NCBI RefSeq assembly: GCF_034521915.1
Contig: NZ_JAXHLU010000001.1
Coordinates: 1-64,000 of the forward strand
DNA from: Fodinibius sp034521915
Lineage (GTDB): Bacteria > Bacteroidota > Rhodothermia > Balneolales > Balneolaceae
Reading direction: 5' to 3'
DNA length: 64,000 nt
The translations under genes were made by a program, and so were the position numbers. Numbering within the stretch: position 1 is the stretch's first letter; every line of letters begins with the position of its first letter. Shown piece by piece: positions 8,256-16,766 of this stretch. The notes beneath the pieces were generated by a model. That model had not been told where the DNA came from. It saw nothing but the letters and a program-made list of their open reading frames with translations, and did no database searches.

Positions 8256-9104
8256 ATGATCATAAAACAACTATTCCCCATCCGAATGATGTCCCAGGTC
8301 TTTGGCGTGAGCCGAAGTGGATACTATCGTTGGTTAACCCGGCTGCCCAGCAAGCGCAGTCTGTTTAACAACAAATTGCGCAAGGCGATCTGGCGGGTAT
8401 GGAAATCTTCAGGCAAGAACTATGGCTCTCCGCGGATCCACCGGCAACTGGTCGTTGAAGGCTGGGAGGTATCCCGACCCCGTATTGCCCGAATGATGAG
8501 CAAGATGGGCATTGCCAGCCGAATTCGTAAGAAGTGGGTTAACACCACCCAATCGAATCACCGCTGGCCAGTGGCCCCGAACCTGCTCGGGCGTAGCTTT
8601 TTCCCGGAAAACCTGTCTCAGGTGTGGGTAAGTGATATAACCTACATTCGGAGTGAAGCTGGCTGGTTATACCTAACAACAGTAATGGATCTGGGCGATC
8701 GACAGATTCTCGGGTGGTCGCTCAGCGATCAAATGAGCGCCGAACAGACTAGTATCGCAGCTCTTGAGGAGGCTGTAAGCCGACGCCGGCCAGCAGAGGA
8801 TCTGCTATACCACTCCGATCAGGGAGTACAATACGCCTGCGAGGAGTTTACCAGTAAACTCCGCACACACCGGATCACCCAAAGCATGAGCCGAAAAGGC
8901 AACTGTTGGGATAACGCTCCGGCAGAGAGCTTCTTTAAAACACTTAAATACGAACTGGATATGCCAGACCGCTACCAGCACGCAAAAGCAGCTATTTTTG
9001 AGTTTATCGAAATCTGGTACAACAGAAAACGATTACATTCGGCTCTGGGGTACCAAACACCGATTCAAGCGGAACAACAACTAACACACAACCAAGCCGC
9101 ATGA
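8256..9104 (+). CDS. IS3-family transposase OrfB (DDE integrase)
   Basis: A 282-residue catalytic part. It has an HTH_21-like region (LRKAIWRVWKSSGKNYGSPR) and an rve core with D in VWVSDITYI, D in LLYHSDQGVQYA and E in NAPAESFFKTLK, a complete DDE triad. The frame is 0 relative to OrfA instead of the usual -1. The -1 frame carries the expected FQFMNDHK lead-in up to 8263, and removing one A from the run at 8264-8267 would join it to QLFPIRMM. The copy therefore appears to carry a one-base insertion that breaks the natural OrfAB fusion, and the annotated ATG may not be the true start. Confidence 0.9.
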   Translation: MIIKQLFPIRMMSQVFGVSRSGYYRWLTRLPSKRSLFNNKLRKAIWRVWKSSGKNYGSPRIHRQLVVEGWEVSRPRIARMMSKMGIASRIRKKWVNTTQSNHRWPVAPNLLGRSFFPENLSQVWVSDITYIRSEAGWLYLTTVMDLGDRQILGWSLSDQMSAEQTSIAALEEAVSRRRPAEDLLYHSDQGVQYACEEFTSKLRTHRITQSMSRKGNCWDNAPAESFFKTLKYELDMPDRYQHAKAAIFEFIEIWYNRKRLHSALGYQTPIQAEQQLTHNQAA

Positions 9105-9128
9105 TCTACCTTAACTCACTGTCCACTT

Positions 9129-9701
9129 TTTTGTTGCAATTCCAGTGCTAAAAGTAACGAAACCCCAACCACCCCTACACCCCTCCTTGTTAAGGAGGGG
9201 ATTTTTTTAGCAACTTTACGGATTTCTCCCTTCCCTGATCCATTAGGGAAGGGCCCGGCCTGCACTACGAAGCTTATAAGCGTAGTCGTGGGATGGGTCA
9301 ACTTCACGGTTATTAAATCATTCCCTACTCGTGGAGAGAGATTAAGCCTGCTCTACGAAATACAACGAATGTAGTAGAGGATGGGGCATCTAAAATACCA
9401 CTTCCAATCCCTTCATTACAACGCAGCCGTGCCCCGTTATACGGGTGCCGTGCCCTTCAAAACGAATGTGTCGTAGGGAGCGTAGTAACGAGATAAGAAA
9501 CTTAGTTACTTAGTCACCTAATCACAGTTGCCCGTCATCCGTCAACAGTCCCTGCATATCAGACAAGATCCTATAAATACTACGCGATCCTTTAAAAGGA
9601 GATTCTTTACTTCGTTCAGAATGACATTGCTTTTTCGGTCGTCAGTCACCCATCCTCGGTCCTGATCTACCATTCAACATTCCTCATTCAAAAACTTAAC
9701 A
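9129..9701. repeat. Right half of the split repeat and further repeat modules
   Basis: Bases 9150-9208 resume the composite repeat (AAAGTAACGAAACCCC, then the CCCCTCCTT/AAGGAGGGG stem with T-run at 9180-9208). Bases 9220-9305 match 2575-2660. Bases 9420-9497 hold the CCTTCAAAACGAATGTGTCGTAGGGAGCGTAG module with a GTAACGAGATA foot. Bases 9530-9660 are GTC-word repeats. No gene is present. Confidence 0.75.
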
Positions 9702-11159
9702 TTATCTACCCCAGCTCAGGCCAAGCATCACTCCAAACCTATCCTCATATAGTTCGCCCAGATCTGAACTGAGCTTCAAATTAACTGCCAGTCCTTCTAC
9801 GTTTCGGATATCATAGTCCAATCCCAACAACACCGAGTATTGGTCCTTCCGAAACTGTTCACGCGGAGTAACATCCGGCCTATTTTGGGGTATGTGTTTC
9901 CCCGGATTCTCTACCCAATCATCTTGGATCCCGTAATTTCTGCTGTACGTGAGTAACGCTTTATATGACAGATGTTCAGTAGGTTGGCCGGAAATCCCCA
10001 AATGATGAGCTACCAGTACATTATTTACGATATCGTCGTTTTCAAATAAAATAAGCGGAATACCAATTACGTCATTCTCATAGGTCCATCCATGTCGGTA
10101 GACACTGTGATCATAGTAATCCGCTGCGCCAATCAGTTCCCACGATTTGGAATCCATTTGTTTAGAATTAACATGCTCATAGGTAATAGTTTTAATCAGC
10201 CGGTTTGTATCCTTAAACTCCAAGTTTACCCCCCATACCCCGTCCCAGGGACTACGAAAGCGCGTAGAAACCTTGTCCTCCAGATAAAATAAACGAGTCA
10301 GTGAAGCCGTAAAAGTCTCTCGCTCATAGCGAAGCCCAAATTCATAAGCGGCCAGAGAGTTTCCTATTACATTAGTTAGGTCGCTACCCGGCGCATTGCT
10401 TGATTCACTTGCAGCCCGACCTGTAACGACTCGTAGAAAATCTCCAAAAGACCGGGGTAGCCTACCTAAATTGGGATGTGTCCCGCCCCACTGTACGTTA
10501 TGAACAATACCGCCCATGCCCGACCATGATCCGATATTAACCCGCAAATAAAAGTATTTCTGATGGAGATAGGCGTTTCTCACAAAGCGGTCCTCCTCCA
10601 ACCAACCGTGGCTGAACATCCCTTTGTATTGCAAGTATCCATCCATCAGCGGGACATCCATAAAATCGGGCGTGGAAATACTGATCCTGGGTAACGGCAT
10701 TGCATTATTACTTACCATCATTGATCCCAAGGAAAGCTCATGGTTATTGAGTCCGATAGGTTGATTAAAGCGACCGGCATCCAGCTGCAATCCATGGGCC
10801 TTGGCTTGCAGGTAGGCTTTGGGAATGAGTACCTGGCTATTTTCAGAAACGCGAAATAAAGCATCCCCACCAACATTTACTTGCCAGTTTCCGGAATTCC
10901 ATAATCTATGATTTACAGAAATCTCATTCAGCCAGTTTGTCCCACTCGGATCAACCTTTCCATTGACATTGGAATAGAACCAGAATGGCAATGAGGATGA
11001 AGTACTTGCATACAGTGATGAGCTAAAGCTGTAAGACGTTTGGGTATCGTCATTACCGTAATAGCTTTGCGCCTGTGCGGATTGGAAAGGATATAATCCG
11101 CAAAAAGAAATAATTAAAGCTAGAGTAAAAAAGTGTCGAATATCTGAAATCACGAACAA
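9702..11159 (-). CDS. Wzi-like capsule assembly outer-membrane protein
   Basis: A 485-residue outer-membrane beta-barrel with a signal peptide (about residues 1-30, ending AQA). The sequence order SLPFWFYSNVNGKVD, VNHRLW, FRVSENSQVLIPKAYLQA and AGRFNQPIGLN is typical of the Bacteroidetes Wzi family (PF14052). In Escherichia coli, Wzi anchors group 1 capsule at the cell surface. The gene lies downstream of the sulfate-activation genes on the same strand, about 430 bp from cysN, which suggests that the activated sulfate serves a surface polysaccharide. No lesion is seen. Confidence 0.82.
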   Translation of the reverse strand: MFVISDIRHFFTLALIISFCGLYPFQSAQAQSYYGNDDTQTSYSFSSSLYASTSSSLPFWFYSNVNGKVDPSGTNWLNEISVNHRLWNSGNWQVNVGGDALFRVSENSQVLIPKAYLQAKAHGLQLDAGRFNQPIGLNNHELSLGSMMVSNNAMPLPRISISTPDFMDVPLMDGYLQYKGMFSHGWLEEDRFVRNAYLHQKYFYLRVNIGSWSGMGGIVHNVQWGGTHPNLGRLPRSFGDFLRVVTGRAASESSNAPGSDLTNVIGNSLAAYEFGLRYERETFTASLTRLFYLEDKVSTRFRSPWDGVWGVNLEFKDTNRLIKTITYEHVNSKQMDSKSWELIGAADYYDHSVYRHGWTYENDVIGIPLILFENDDIVNNVLVAHHLGISGQPTEHLSYKALLTYSRNYGIQDDWVENPGKHIPQNRPDVTPREQFRKDQYSVLLGLDYDIRNVEGLAVNLKLSSDLGELYEDRFGVMLGLSWGR

Positions 11160-11592
11160 GAAATATTAGGGGTTGTTAATAATGGAAGTTTCTAAACAAA
11201 TCGGAAAATAACTGAATTAACCCAAATTTCTAACTCTTTAACTCAGATTGTTGGTATGGTACAACACAGTGTTTAGGTTAAATACAGTTGTGTTCCGAAA
11301 AGAATTGAACTGCTATTAACACTGCTTTCTCAGTCATTCGTCTTCCGTCACCGGTCCTCTGTCACCAAAAAAAGATTTCTCTCTCCACTTTTAGTTTAAA
11401 GGGAGTTATACTCCCGAAGTAGAGATTTCTTTAGTGCAGGATGAGATGTGTCATCAAAAACACAGATTTCTCACTTTGCTTCGTTGCACTCGAAATGACA
11501 GGTTGGAACGTTTAATTACTTAATACTTTTGACTTTCTACTTTGTTACTCTGTCACTTTGTAATTCAATAACCTACTCCCCACTAACTGCTC
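11160..11592. repeat. Intergenic repeats between cysN and the wzi-like gene
   Basis: Holds a GTC-word run (GTCATTCGTCTTCCGTCACC, 11333-11370), a palindrome GGGAGTTATACTCCCG at 11401-11416, a GATTTCTC...CGAAATGACAGGTTGGAAC module at 11465-11510 that recurs at 19040-19085, and an ACTTTG/TTAATAC word run at 11515-11590 directly after the cysN stop. No gene. Confidence 0.65.
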
Positions 11593-12870
11593 TTAAAGAA
11601 TCATCCCCGCTCCAACGGTTTCGTTGGTATATTCATCAATAAGGATGATACTTCCGGTTTTTCGATTGCGTTTGTATGAATCATAGAACAGCGGCTTAGT
11701 GGTACGAATCTTAATACGTCCAATATCGTTGAGGCCGATCTCTTTATCTCCTTCAACACGGTGCAGCGTATTAATATTCACCTTGTATTTTACCTCCTTA
11801 ACAATACAACGAGCCTCTTTGGTGGTATGCTTGATGGCATATTTCCCATTGGGGTCCAGCGGCTCTTTATTTAGCCAGCAGACCATCATTTCAATATCCT
11901 GTCCCACGGTAGGTTGGTTGTCCGGTTTGGCAATCATATCTCCGCGCGAAATATCGATTTCGTCTTCGAGGGTCATCGTGACCGACATCGGAGAAAAGGC
12001 TTCCTCCTCATCCTGCTCAAAGCTTTGGATCTGATCGATCTTGCTGGTAAATCCTGAGGGCAGCGCAATCACTTCATCACCCGGCTTGAATACCCCACCG
12101 GCAATCTGTCCGGCATAGCCGCGATAATCGGGATAGTCCGTCGACTGTGGACGCGTGACCCACTGAACGGGAAAACGGCTGTCCACGTGGTTAAAGTCGC
12201 TGTCTACCTGTACGTTTTCAAGCGTATACAACAGCGTCGACCCGCCATACCACGGCATATTATCGGATTTATCTACTACGTTATCCCCATACAGTGCGCT
12301 GATAGGTATGTAGTGAATATCCGGAACATCCAGCTTGGAGGAAAAGGTCTTAAATTCGTTACGGATTTCGTTAAACCGCTCCTCGCTGTAATCCACCAGA
12401 TCCATCTTGTTCACACAGAGCACCATATGCTTAATTCCCAGCAGCGATGCAATAAATGAGTGGCGACAGGTCTGCTCGATCACACCACTACGCGCATCTA
12501 CTAAAATAACGGCCAGGTTAGCCGTGGAAGCCCCCGTCACCATATTGCGAGTATATTGGACGTGTCCCGGCGTATCAGCAATAATAAATTTTCGATTGGG
12601 GGTTGAGAAATAGCGATAGGCTACATCAATGGTGATGCCCTGCTCGCGCTCGGCCGAAAGCCCGTCGGTAAGTAGTGCCAGATTCGTGTACTCATCGCCC
12701 TTTTTTCGACTGGATTCTTCGATCTTCTCCATCTGATCATCAAAGATCGATTTGGAGTCGTACAGCAAACGGCCAATTAACGTACTCTTGCCGTCATCCA
12801 CGCTGCCCGCCGTCGTGAAGCGGAGCAGGTCCATGTCTAAATACTTCTGTGCTTCGTTTTCGTTGCTCAT
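11593..12870 (-). CDS. cysN: Sulfate adenylyltransferase subunit 1 (GTPase)
   Basis: A 425-residue GTPase subunit of ATP sulfurylase. With CysD it couples GTP hydrolysis to formation of adenosine 5'-phosphosulfate from ATP and sulfate. Visible motifs are the P-loop AGSVDDGKST at residues 21-30, DTPGHVQYTRNM (G3), NKMD (G4), and the EF-Tu-like beta-barrel domains. The length is that of a stand-alone CysN without a fused APS kinase, and cysC is indeed separate. cysD lies 79 bp upstream on the same strand, with an AATTAGGAATT word repeat in the gap. Confidence 0.97.
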   Translation of the reverse strand: MSNENEAQKYLDMDLLRFTTAGSVDDGKSTLIGRLLYDSKSIFDDQMEKIEESSRKKGDEYTNLALLTDGLSAEREQGITIDVAYRYFSTPNRKFIIADTPGHVQYTRNMVTGASTANLAVILVDARSGVIEQTCRHSFIASLLGIKHMVLCVNKMDLVDYSEERFNEIRNEFKTFSSKLDVPDIHYIPISALYGDNVVDKSDNMPWYGGSTLLYTLENVQVDSDFNHVDSRFPVQWVTRPQSTDYPDYRGYAGQIAGGVFKPGDEVIALPSGFTSKIDQIQSFEQDEEEAFSPMSVTMTLEDEIDISRGDMIAKPDNQPTVGQDIEMMVCWLNKEPLDPNGKYAIKHTTKEARCIVKEVKYKVNINTLHRVEGDKEIGLNDIGRIKIRTTKPLFYDSYKRNRKTGSIILIDEYTNETVGAGMIL

Positions 12871-12949
12871 CTTAATAATTAGGAATTGAAAATTGTGAAT
12901 TAGGAATTGTAATTGCCTAATTCCTAATTCTTAATTGAAAATTTATAAT
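12871..12949. repeat. AATTAGGAATT word repeat between cysD and cysN
   Basis: The 79-bp spacer consists of variants of ATTAGGAATTG and their complements (CTAATTCCTAATTC), so the transcript could fold into several alternative AU-rich hairpins between the two coding regions. Confidence 0.65.
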
Positions 12950-13855
12950 TTAGAAGTAGCCCTGCTTTTTCCGTTCTTCCATGGCCGCTTCGGCTTTTTT
13001 ATCGTCGGTACGATTACCGCGTTCGGTAATGCGCGCCGAGGCCACTTCTTCGATAATTTTAGGGATGGTATCGGCATCAGATTTAAATGCCCCGGTATTC
13101 GTCATATCCCCGATGGTGCGGAAACGAATCTGCTTCTCCTCAAACTCCTCATCTTCGGCCAGCGTAATAAATTGTGACTTCGCCAAATAGGTCCCCTCGC
13201 GCTCCACCACATCGCGGGTATGTGCCAGATACAGGTTGGGGATATCGATTCCTTCGGCGGCAATATACTGCCAAACGTCCATTTCCGTCCAGTTACTCAA
13301 TGGAAACACGCGAAAATGTTCTCCCTGATTCTTACGTCCATTATACAAGTTCCACAGCTCCGGACGCTGGTTCTTGGGATCCCACTGCCCAAACTCATCG
13401 CGGTGCGAGAAGAACCGTTCTTTGGCACGCGCTTTTTCTTCATCGCGACGTGCTCCGCCAAATGCCGCATCAAAATCGTGTTCTTCCAACGCATGCAAGA
13501 GGGTTGGAATCTGCAGTTTATTTCGACTGGGATTTGGACCTTTGGGCTCTTTCACTTTACCCGCGTCAATCATATCCTGTACGTGAGCAACAATAAGCTC
13601 AACGCCCAGATCATCCATCAGCTGATCACGGAATTCTATGGTTTCGTCAAAATTATGTCCGGTATCAACGTGTAGAAACGGAAAAGGAATTTTGCCCGGC
13701 CAAAACGCTTTCTGGGCCAGTCGCGCCATGGTAATGGAATCCTTACCGCCTGAAAACATCAGAACGGGATTCTCAAATTGGGCGGCGACCTCTCTAAAAA
13801 TGTGAATAGATTCCGACTCAAGCTGTCGGATGTGGTTTAGTTTATATAAATGCAT
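12950..13855 (-). CDS. cysD: Sulfate adenylyltransferase subunit 2
   Basis: A 301-residue catalytic subunit of ATP sulfurylase of the PAPS reductase-like PP-loop family. The PP-loop SGGKDS is at residues 35-40, followed by the family segments FPFLHVDTGHNFDETIEFRD, GARRDEEKARAKERFFS and PLSNWTEMDVWQYI. The C-terminus RKKQGYF is the usual CysD end. Length and order match the family, with no lesion. It forms a heterodimer with CysN encoded just downstream; product APS goes to the CysC kinase encoded upstream. Confidence 0.97.
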   Translation of the reverse strand: MHLYKLNHIRQLESESIHIFREVAAQFENPVLMFSGGKDSITMARLAQKAFWPGKIPFPFLHVDTGHNFDETIEFRDQLMDDLGVELIVAHVQDMIDAGKVKEPKGPNPSRNKLQIPTLLHALEEHDFDAAFGGARRDEEKARAKERFFSHRDEFGQWDPKNQRPELWNLYNGRKNQGEHFRVFPLSNWTEMDVWQYIAAEGIDIPNLYLAHTRDVVEREGTYLAKSQFITLAEDEEFEEKQIRFRTIGDMTNTGAFKSDADTIPKIIEEVASARITERGNRTDDKKAEAAMEERKKQGYF

Positions 13856-14410
13856 TTGATAATTGTGTTTTTTGTCAAACTAAAACGGCTTAAAGTAAGA
13901 ATTTTAAAACCCAATGACTATTGGATTTTGTAGTTAATAACTTTTAGAAATTAATACCTAACACGTGCCCCGTATTTCTTGGCTATTTTGCATCACTTTA
14001 TAAGTTATATGATAAGTTATATGAGTTCTATACCCCGCATTAATTCAAAGTTATAAGGGAGTTGTACTCCCGCCGAAAAGCAAGCCATTTCTCGGTTTCT
14101 CGAGAGTACAACCCCCTCAAAACTACTGGGTTTAAACCTTTAACTTTCAACCTTCAACACATAAAACTCCATCACTTTCCAACCTATGATCCGAAAAAAA
14201 AATGATCAAACGAGTGCATCTTAGATCCTAAGCGAACTTAATGGCAGGAGATCCCTCCTCTACGCTCCCCGAATCACGGGACACCGTGGGATGACACTGC
14301 TTTTGCGGTCCTCCGGCATAAAGTAACACACCTCGCTCCCGATTCCTCGGGACCACCCCTCTTAATAGAGGGGAATTATTCGTGCCCACCTGACGGTCTT
14401 CGGTCCTTCG
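13856..14410. repeat. Intergenic palindromes between cysC and cysD
   Basis: Contains GGGAGTTGTACTCCCG at 14057-14072 with a matching GAGAGTACAACCCCCT arm near 14102-14122, a stem CCCCTCTTAATAGAGGGG near 14356, and a GTC-word run (CGGTCTTCGGTCCTTCGTC) at 14394-14420 ending at the cysC stop. No gene was found. Confidence 0.65.
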
Positions 14411-14950
14411 TCATCCGTCAGCCTCTTCCTGCAAATACTCAAACACCCACTCCACCCCCTCTTCAGGAGTAATATCCGTCGTATCAATACGCAGCTCCGG
14501 ATCTTCGGGCTCTTCATAGGGATCGCTGATACCCGTAAAGTTATCAATTTCTCCTTTGCGCGCTTTCTTGTACAGTCCCTTTACATCGCGCTCTTCACAA
14601 ACTTCCAGCGGCGTTGAGATATGAATTTCCGTAAAATCCTGGCACATGTCGCGGACAAAGTCGCGTGCATCCTGATACGGCGAAATAAATGAGGCCACTA
14701 CAAACACGCCGTGCTTTTGCAATAGACTTGCTACAAAACCGACACGCTTCACATGATCATCGCGCTCTTTTTTGGAAAAGCCGGTCGTTGGAAAAACGTC
14801 CCGAACCGCATCCCCATCCAGATGCTCCACCTCATAGCCTTCTTCCTTTAATCGTGCATATACTTTTTCTGATATTGTACTTTTCCCCGATCCGGATAAC
14901 CCCGTAAACCAAAGGACGGTGGGCTTTAGTGGCATTTTATTACTACTCAT
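14411..14950 (-). CDS. cysC: Adenylylsulfate kinase (APS kinase)
   Basis: A 179-residue kinase that phosphorylates APS to PAPS. The P-loop GLSGSGKST is at residues 17-25, the DGDAVRD motif near 45-51, the substrate region GFSKKERDDHVKRVG, and the lid FTGISDPYEEPEDPELRIDT. The length equals that of stand-alone bacterial CysC. It lies upstream of cysD and downstream of cysQ, so the block makes PAPS and then clears the PAP by-product. No PAPS reductase is encoded in the window. Confidence 0.97.
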   Translation of the reverse strand: MSSNKMPLKPTVLWFTGLSGSGKSTISEKVYARLKEEGYEVEHLDGDAVRDVFPTTGFSKKERDDHVKRVGFVASLLQKHGVFVVASFISPYQDARDFVRDMCQDFTEIHISTPLEVCEERDVKGLYKKARKGEIDNFTGISDPYEEPEDPELRIDTTDITPEEGVEWVFEYLQEEADG

Positions 14951-15022
14951 AAGTTAATTACTTGTATAATTTTTAACTGATAATAAAGCTATAATGCTAA
15001 ATTATAAATTTATGGTGTTGAA

Positions 15023-15379
15023 TTATCTTTTATCAACTTGTTGTGATGTTTTAACTATTGCCGTCAATATTTTTATAATTTCATTAATTTCTTTTAAGTA
15101 AGGAGACGCATTAAATTTTAACAAGTTACTATGCTTTAGCAGCCGCAACCAGTATTTCGTTTCCCGGGCCTCTTTCGATGCAATTGCCATTTTAGCTACA
15201 AAATCTTTTTTAGATTGAGCTGCTCCCGCTTCCTCTACATTAGCCCCAATACTCGTTCCACTTTTTAACAACTGCCTTGAAATCACATATTCATTTTGCT
15301 TAACAAGTTTTTGATTCAACTTTATAATAGCGAGTGCAAAATTGAAACTCCTATTTCTAATAATATTTTTCTTGGGCAT
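15023..15379 (-). CDS. Four-helix-bundle protein (23S rRNA IVS-like)
   Basis: A 118-residue protein of the family found in 23S rRNA intervening sequences (S23/TIGR02436). Family hallmarks are SFNFALAIIKLNQKL near the start, LLKSGTSIGANVEEAGAAQS, KKDFVAKMAIASKEARETKYWLRLL and a final helix. Such proteins form pentamers of four-helix bundles; their function outside retroelement contexts is unknown. It is inserted between cysC and the rest of the sulfate block, 72 bp upstream of cysC, and looks like a cargo gene with no pathway link. Confidence 0.88.
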   Translation of the reverse strand: MPKKNIIRNRSFNFALAIIKLNQKLVKQNEYVISRQLLKSGTSIGANVEEAGAAQSKKDFVAKMAIASKEARETKYWLRLLKHSNLLKFNASPYLKEINEIIKILTAIVKTSQQVDKR

Positions 15380-15496
15380 AATAAACGAATTGATTCAAAG
15401 GTTTTTTAGTAAGACCTCATAATCAATTCATCCTTACAAGATAATCTACCAAATTCAGTTTTTGCTATGTCTAATTCAACACTCAAAATTCAACAT

Positions 15497-15670
15497 TTAT
15501 ACAGTTGATCCTTCAGCAATATTCAAGGCTATTGACGTAGAAGCTCTTTTTAGCTGTGATGTCAGGTTGTATTTTTCACTGTCTGGTAATTTATCAGCTA
15601 TATCATAGGATAAAGCATTGAATTTCATTGCAAGCTCCCAGACTTCTAATTTTTCAAATTTATAAGTCAT
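15497..15670 (-). pseudogene. Truncated four-helix-bundle protein
   Basis: A start at ATG 15670 gives TYKFEKLEVWELAMKFNALS and then the family core SQLKRASTSIALNIAEGST, after which the frame ends (V, stop). Intact members continue for about 50 more residues after AEGST. Here the continuation is replaced by a CAAAATTCAACATT word repeat. It is a different paralogue from the complete gene 120 bp downstream, not a duplicate of it. Confidence 0.75.
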
Positions 15671-15813
15671 AATAGCTAGGTCTTTATTTAATTTCATCGG
15701 TCTTCCGTCGCCGGTCAACCGTCTATATATTAGACCATCTATTTATTAGCACCTTACAACTTTTTTGAAAACGAACTTCCATCCTCGGTCCTCAGTCATT
15801 AAAAATTCAAAAC

Positions 15814-16583
15814 TCAAAATTCAACATTATCTTCGAGTCCTATCAAAAAGCTGCCATTCTTCAAATCCGACTTATTATAGGTCAATGGCGAAGAATGTAT
15901 TCCTTCCCGCGCCGAATAGCGATATACGGCATCGCCTGCAGCCACATCCCACTCCATGGTTGGACCCATACGTGGATAAATATCAGCCTTACCTTCGGCT
16001 ACCAGACAAAATTTTATGGAGCTTCCCGCCGGGACTGTCTCTTTAACCGTCAGCCCTTTTTCTTTAAGCTGATCTATCAATTTATCGGAACCGTGCGACC
16101 GGCTTTGTACCGCAGTAAGCTTGTCATCTTTATTGCTACCGGATGAAAAAATTCGTTCCGGAGAATCGGTTCCCACCTGCTTAAAAGATCCCTTGCCCTT
16201 TTCAGCATAATACATGGTCTTCTTATCGGGGACATACACTACGCCCAGCACCGGCACGCCCTCATCAACAAGTGCAATATTCACCGTAAACTCCCCATTT
16301 TTTTTGATAAACTCTTTTGTTCCATCAAGCGGATCAACGATCCAAAACTTATTCCATTCTTTTCGCTCTCCATAATCAGGGATACCAGACTCTTCTGAAA
16401 TAATAGGCGTTTGGGGATCGAGCTCCTTAAGCGCATCCACTATAATATGATGTGAAGCCAAATCGGCTTTGGTCAAGCGGAGTCATCGTCCTTGCGGGTG
16501 ATTTCCACATCCTGCGCATCGTAATAAATTTCAAGCATCGCCTGACCGGCTTCTTTCGCAATTCCAATAATTTCTTTAAGCAT
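15814..16583 (-). pseudogene. cysQ: 3'(2'),5'-bisphosphate nucleotidase CysQ, frameshifted
   Basis: CysQ hydrolyses PAP to AMP and phosphate, relieving the inhibition caused by PAPS-using enzymes. The natural N-terminus begins at ATG 16583 (LKEIIGIAKEAGQAMLEIYY) and runs to KDDDSA, then a stop at about 16475. The rest continues in another frame from 16476 (TKADLASHHIIVDALKELDP) with PLDGTKEFIK for metal and substrate binding and WDVAAGDAV near the end. One base is missing near 16478-16486, where relatives read DDSPLTxAD. With that base restored the protein is about 256 residues, the normal CysQ length. The gene is either inactivated or carries a sequencing indel. Confidence 0.88.
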
Positions 16584-16766
16584 ATTCAATTTTCTGTTTA
16601 CCGGGAGTACAACTCCCTCTTAACTTTTTTTATTTCTTATTAATTTTCTAATGGATTATTTGTCACAATACAGATGTCCAAAGATCCTGAAACAAGTTCA
16701 GGATGACACAATTTATAAGCTGTTACCCAACATCAAACTTCTAACATCCAGTCTCCAACCTCTACT

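Larger units (their letters stand above)
7884..9128 (+). mobile_element. IS3-family insertion sequence
   Basis: About 1.24 kb with two transposase frames. The terminal inverted repeats align at 17 of 23 positions, left 7884-7906 (GAGTAGACACCTAGTTAAGG) and right 9106-9128 (CTACCTTAACTCACTGTCCA, reverse strand). TTT flanks both ends and may be a 3-bp target duplication, but the T-run makes this uncertain. The flanks together rebuild the composite repeat seen at 2310-2590, so the insertion point is directly visible. Confidence 0.9.

Noticed and set aside
9150..9310. Possible CRISPR-like array of short repeats in the left region
   Set aside because: Repeats are palindromic, not evenly spaced, and there are no cas genes or unique spacers of equal length.
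13174..13675. Two long frames of 140 and 151 residues opposite cysD
   Set aside because: Antisense to a highly conserved gene; typical shadow frames.
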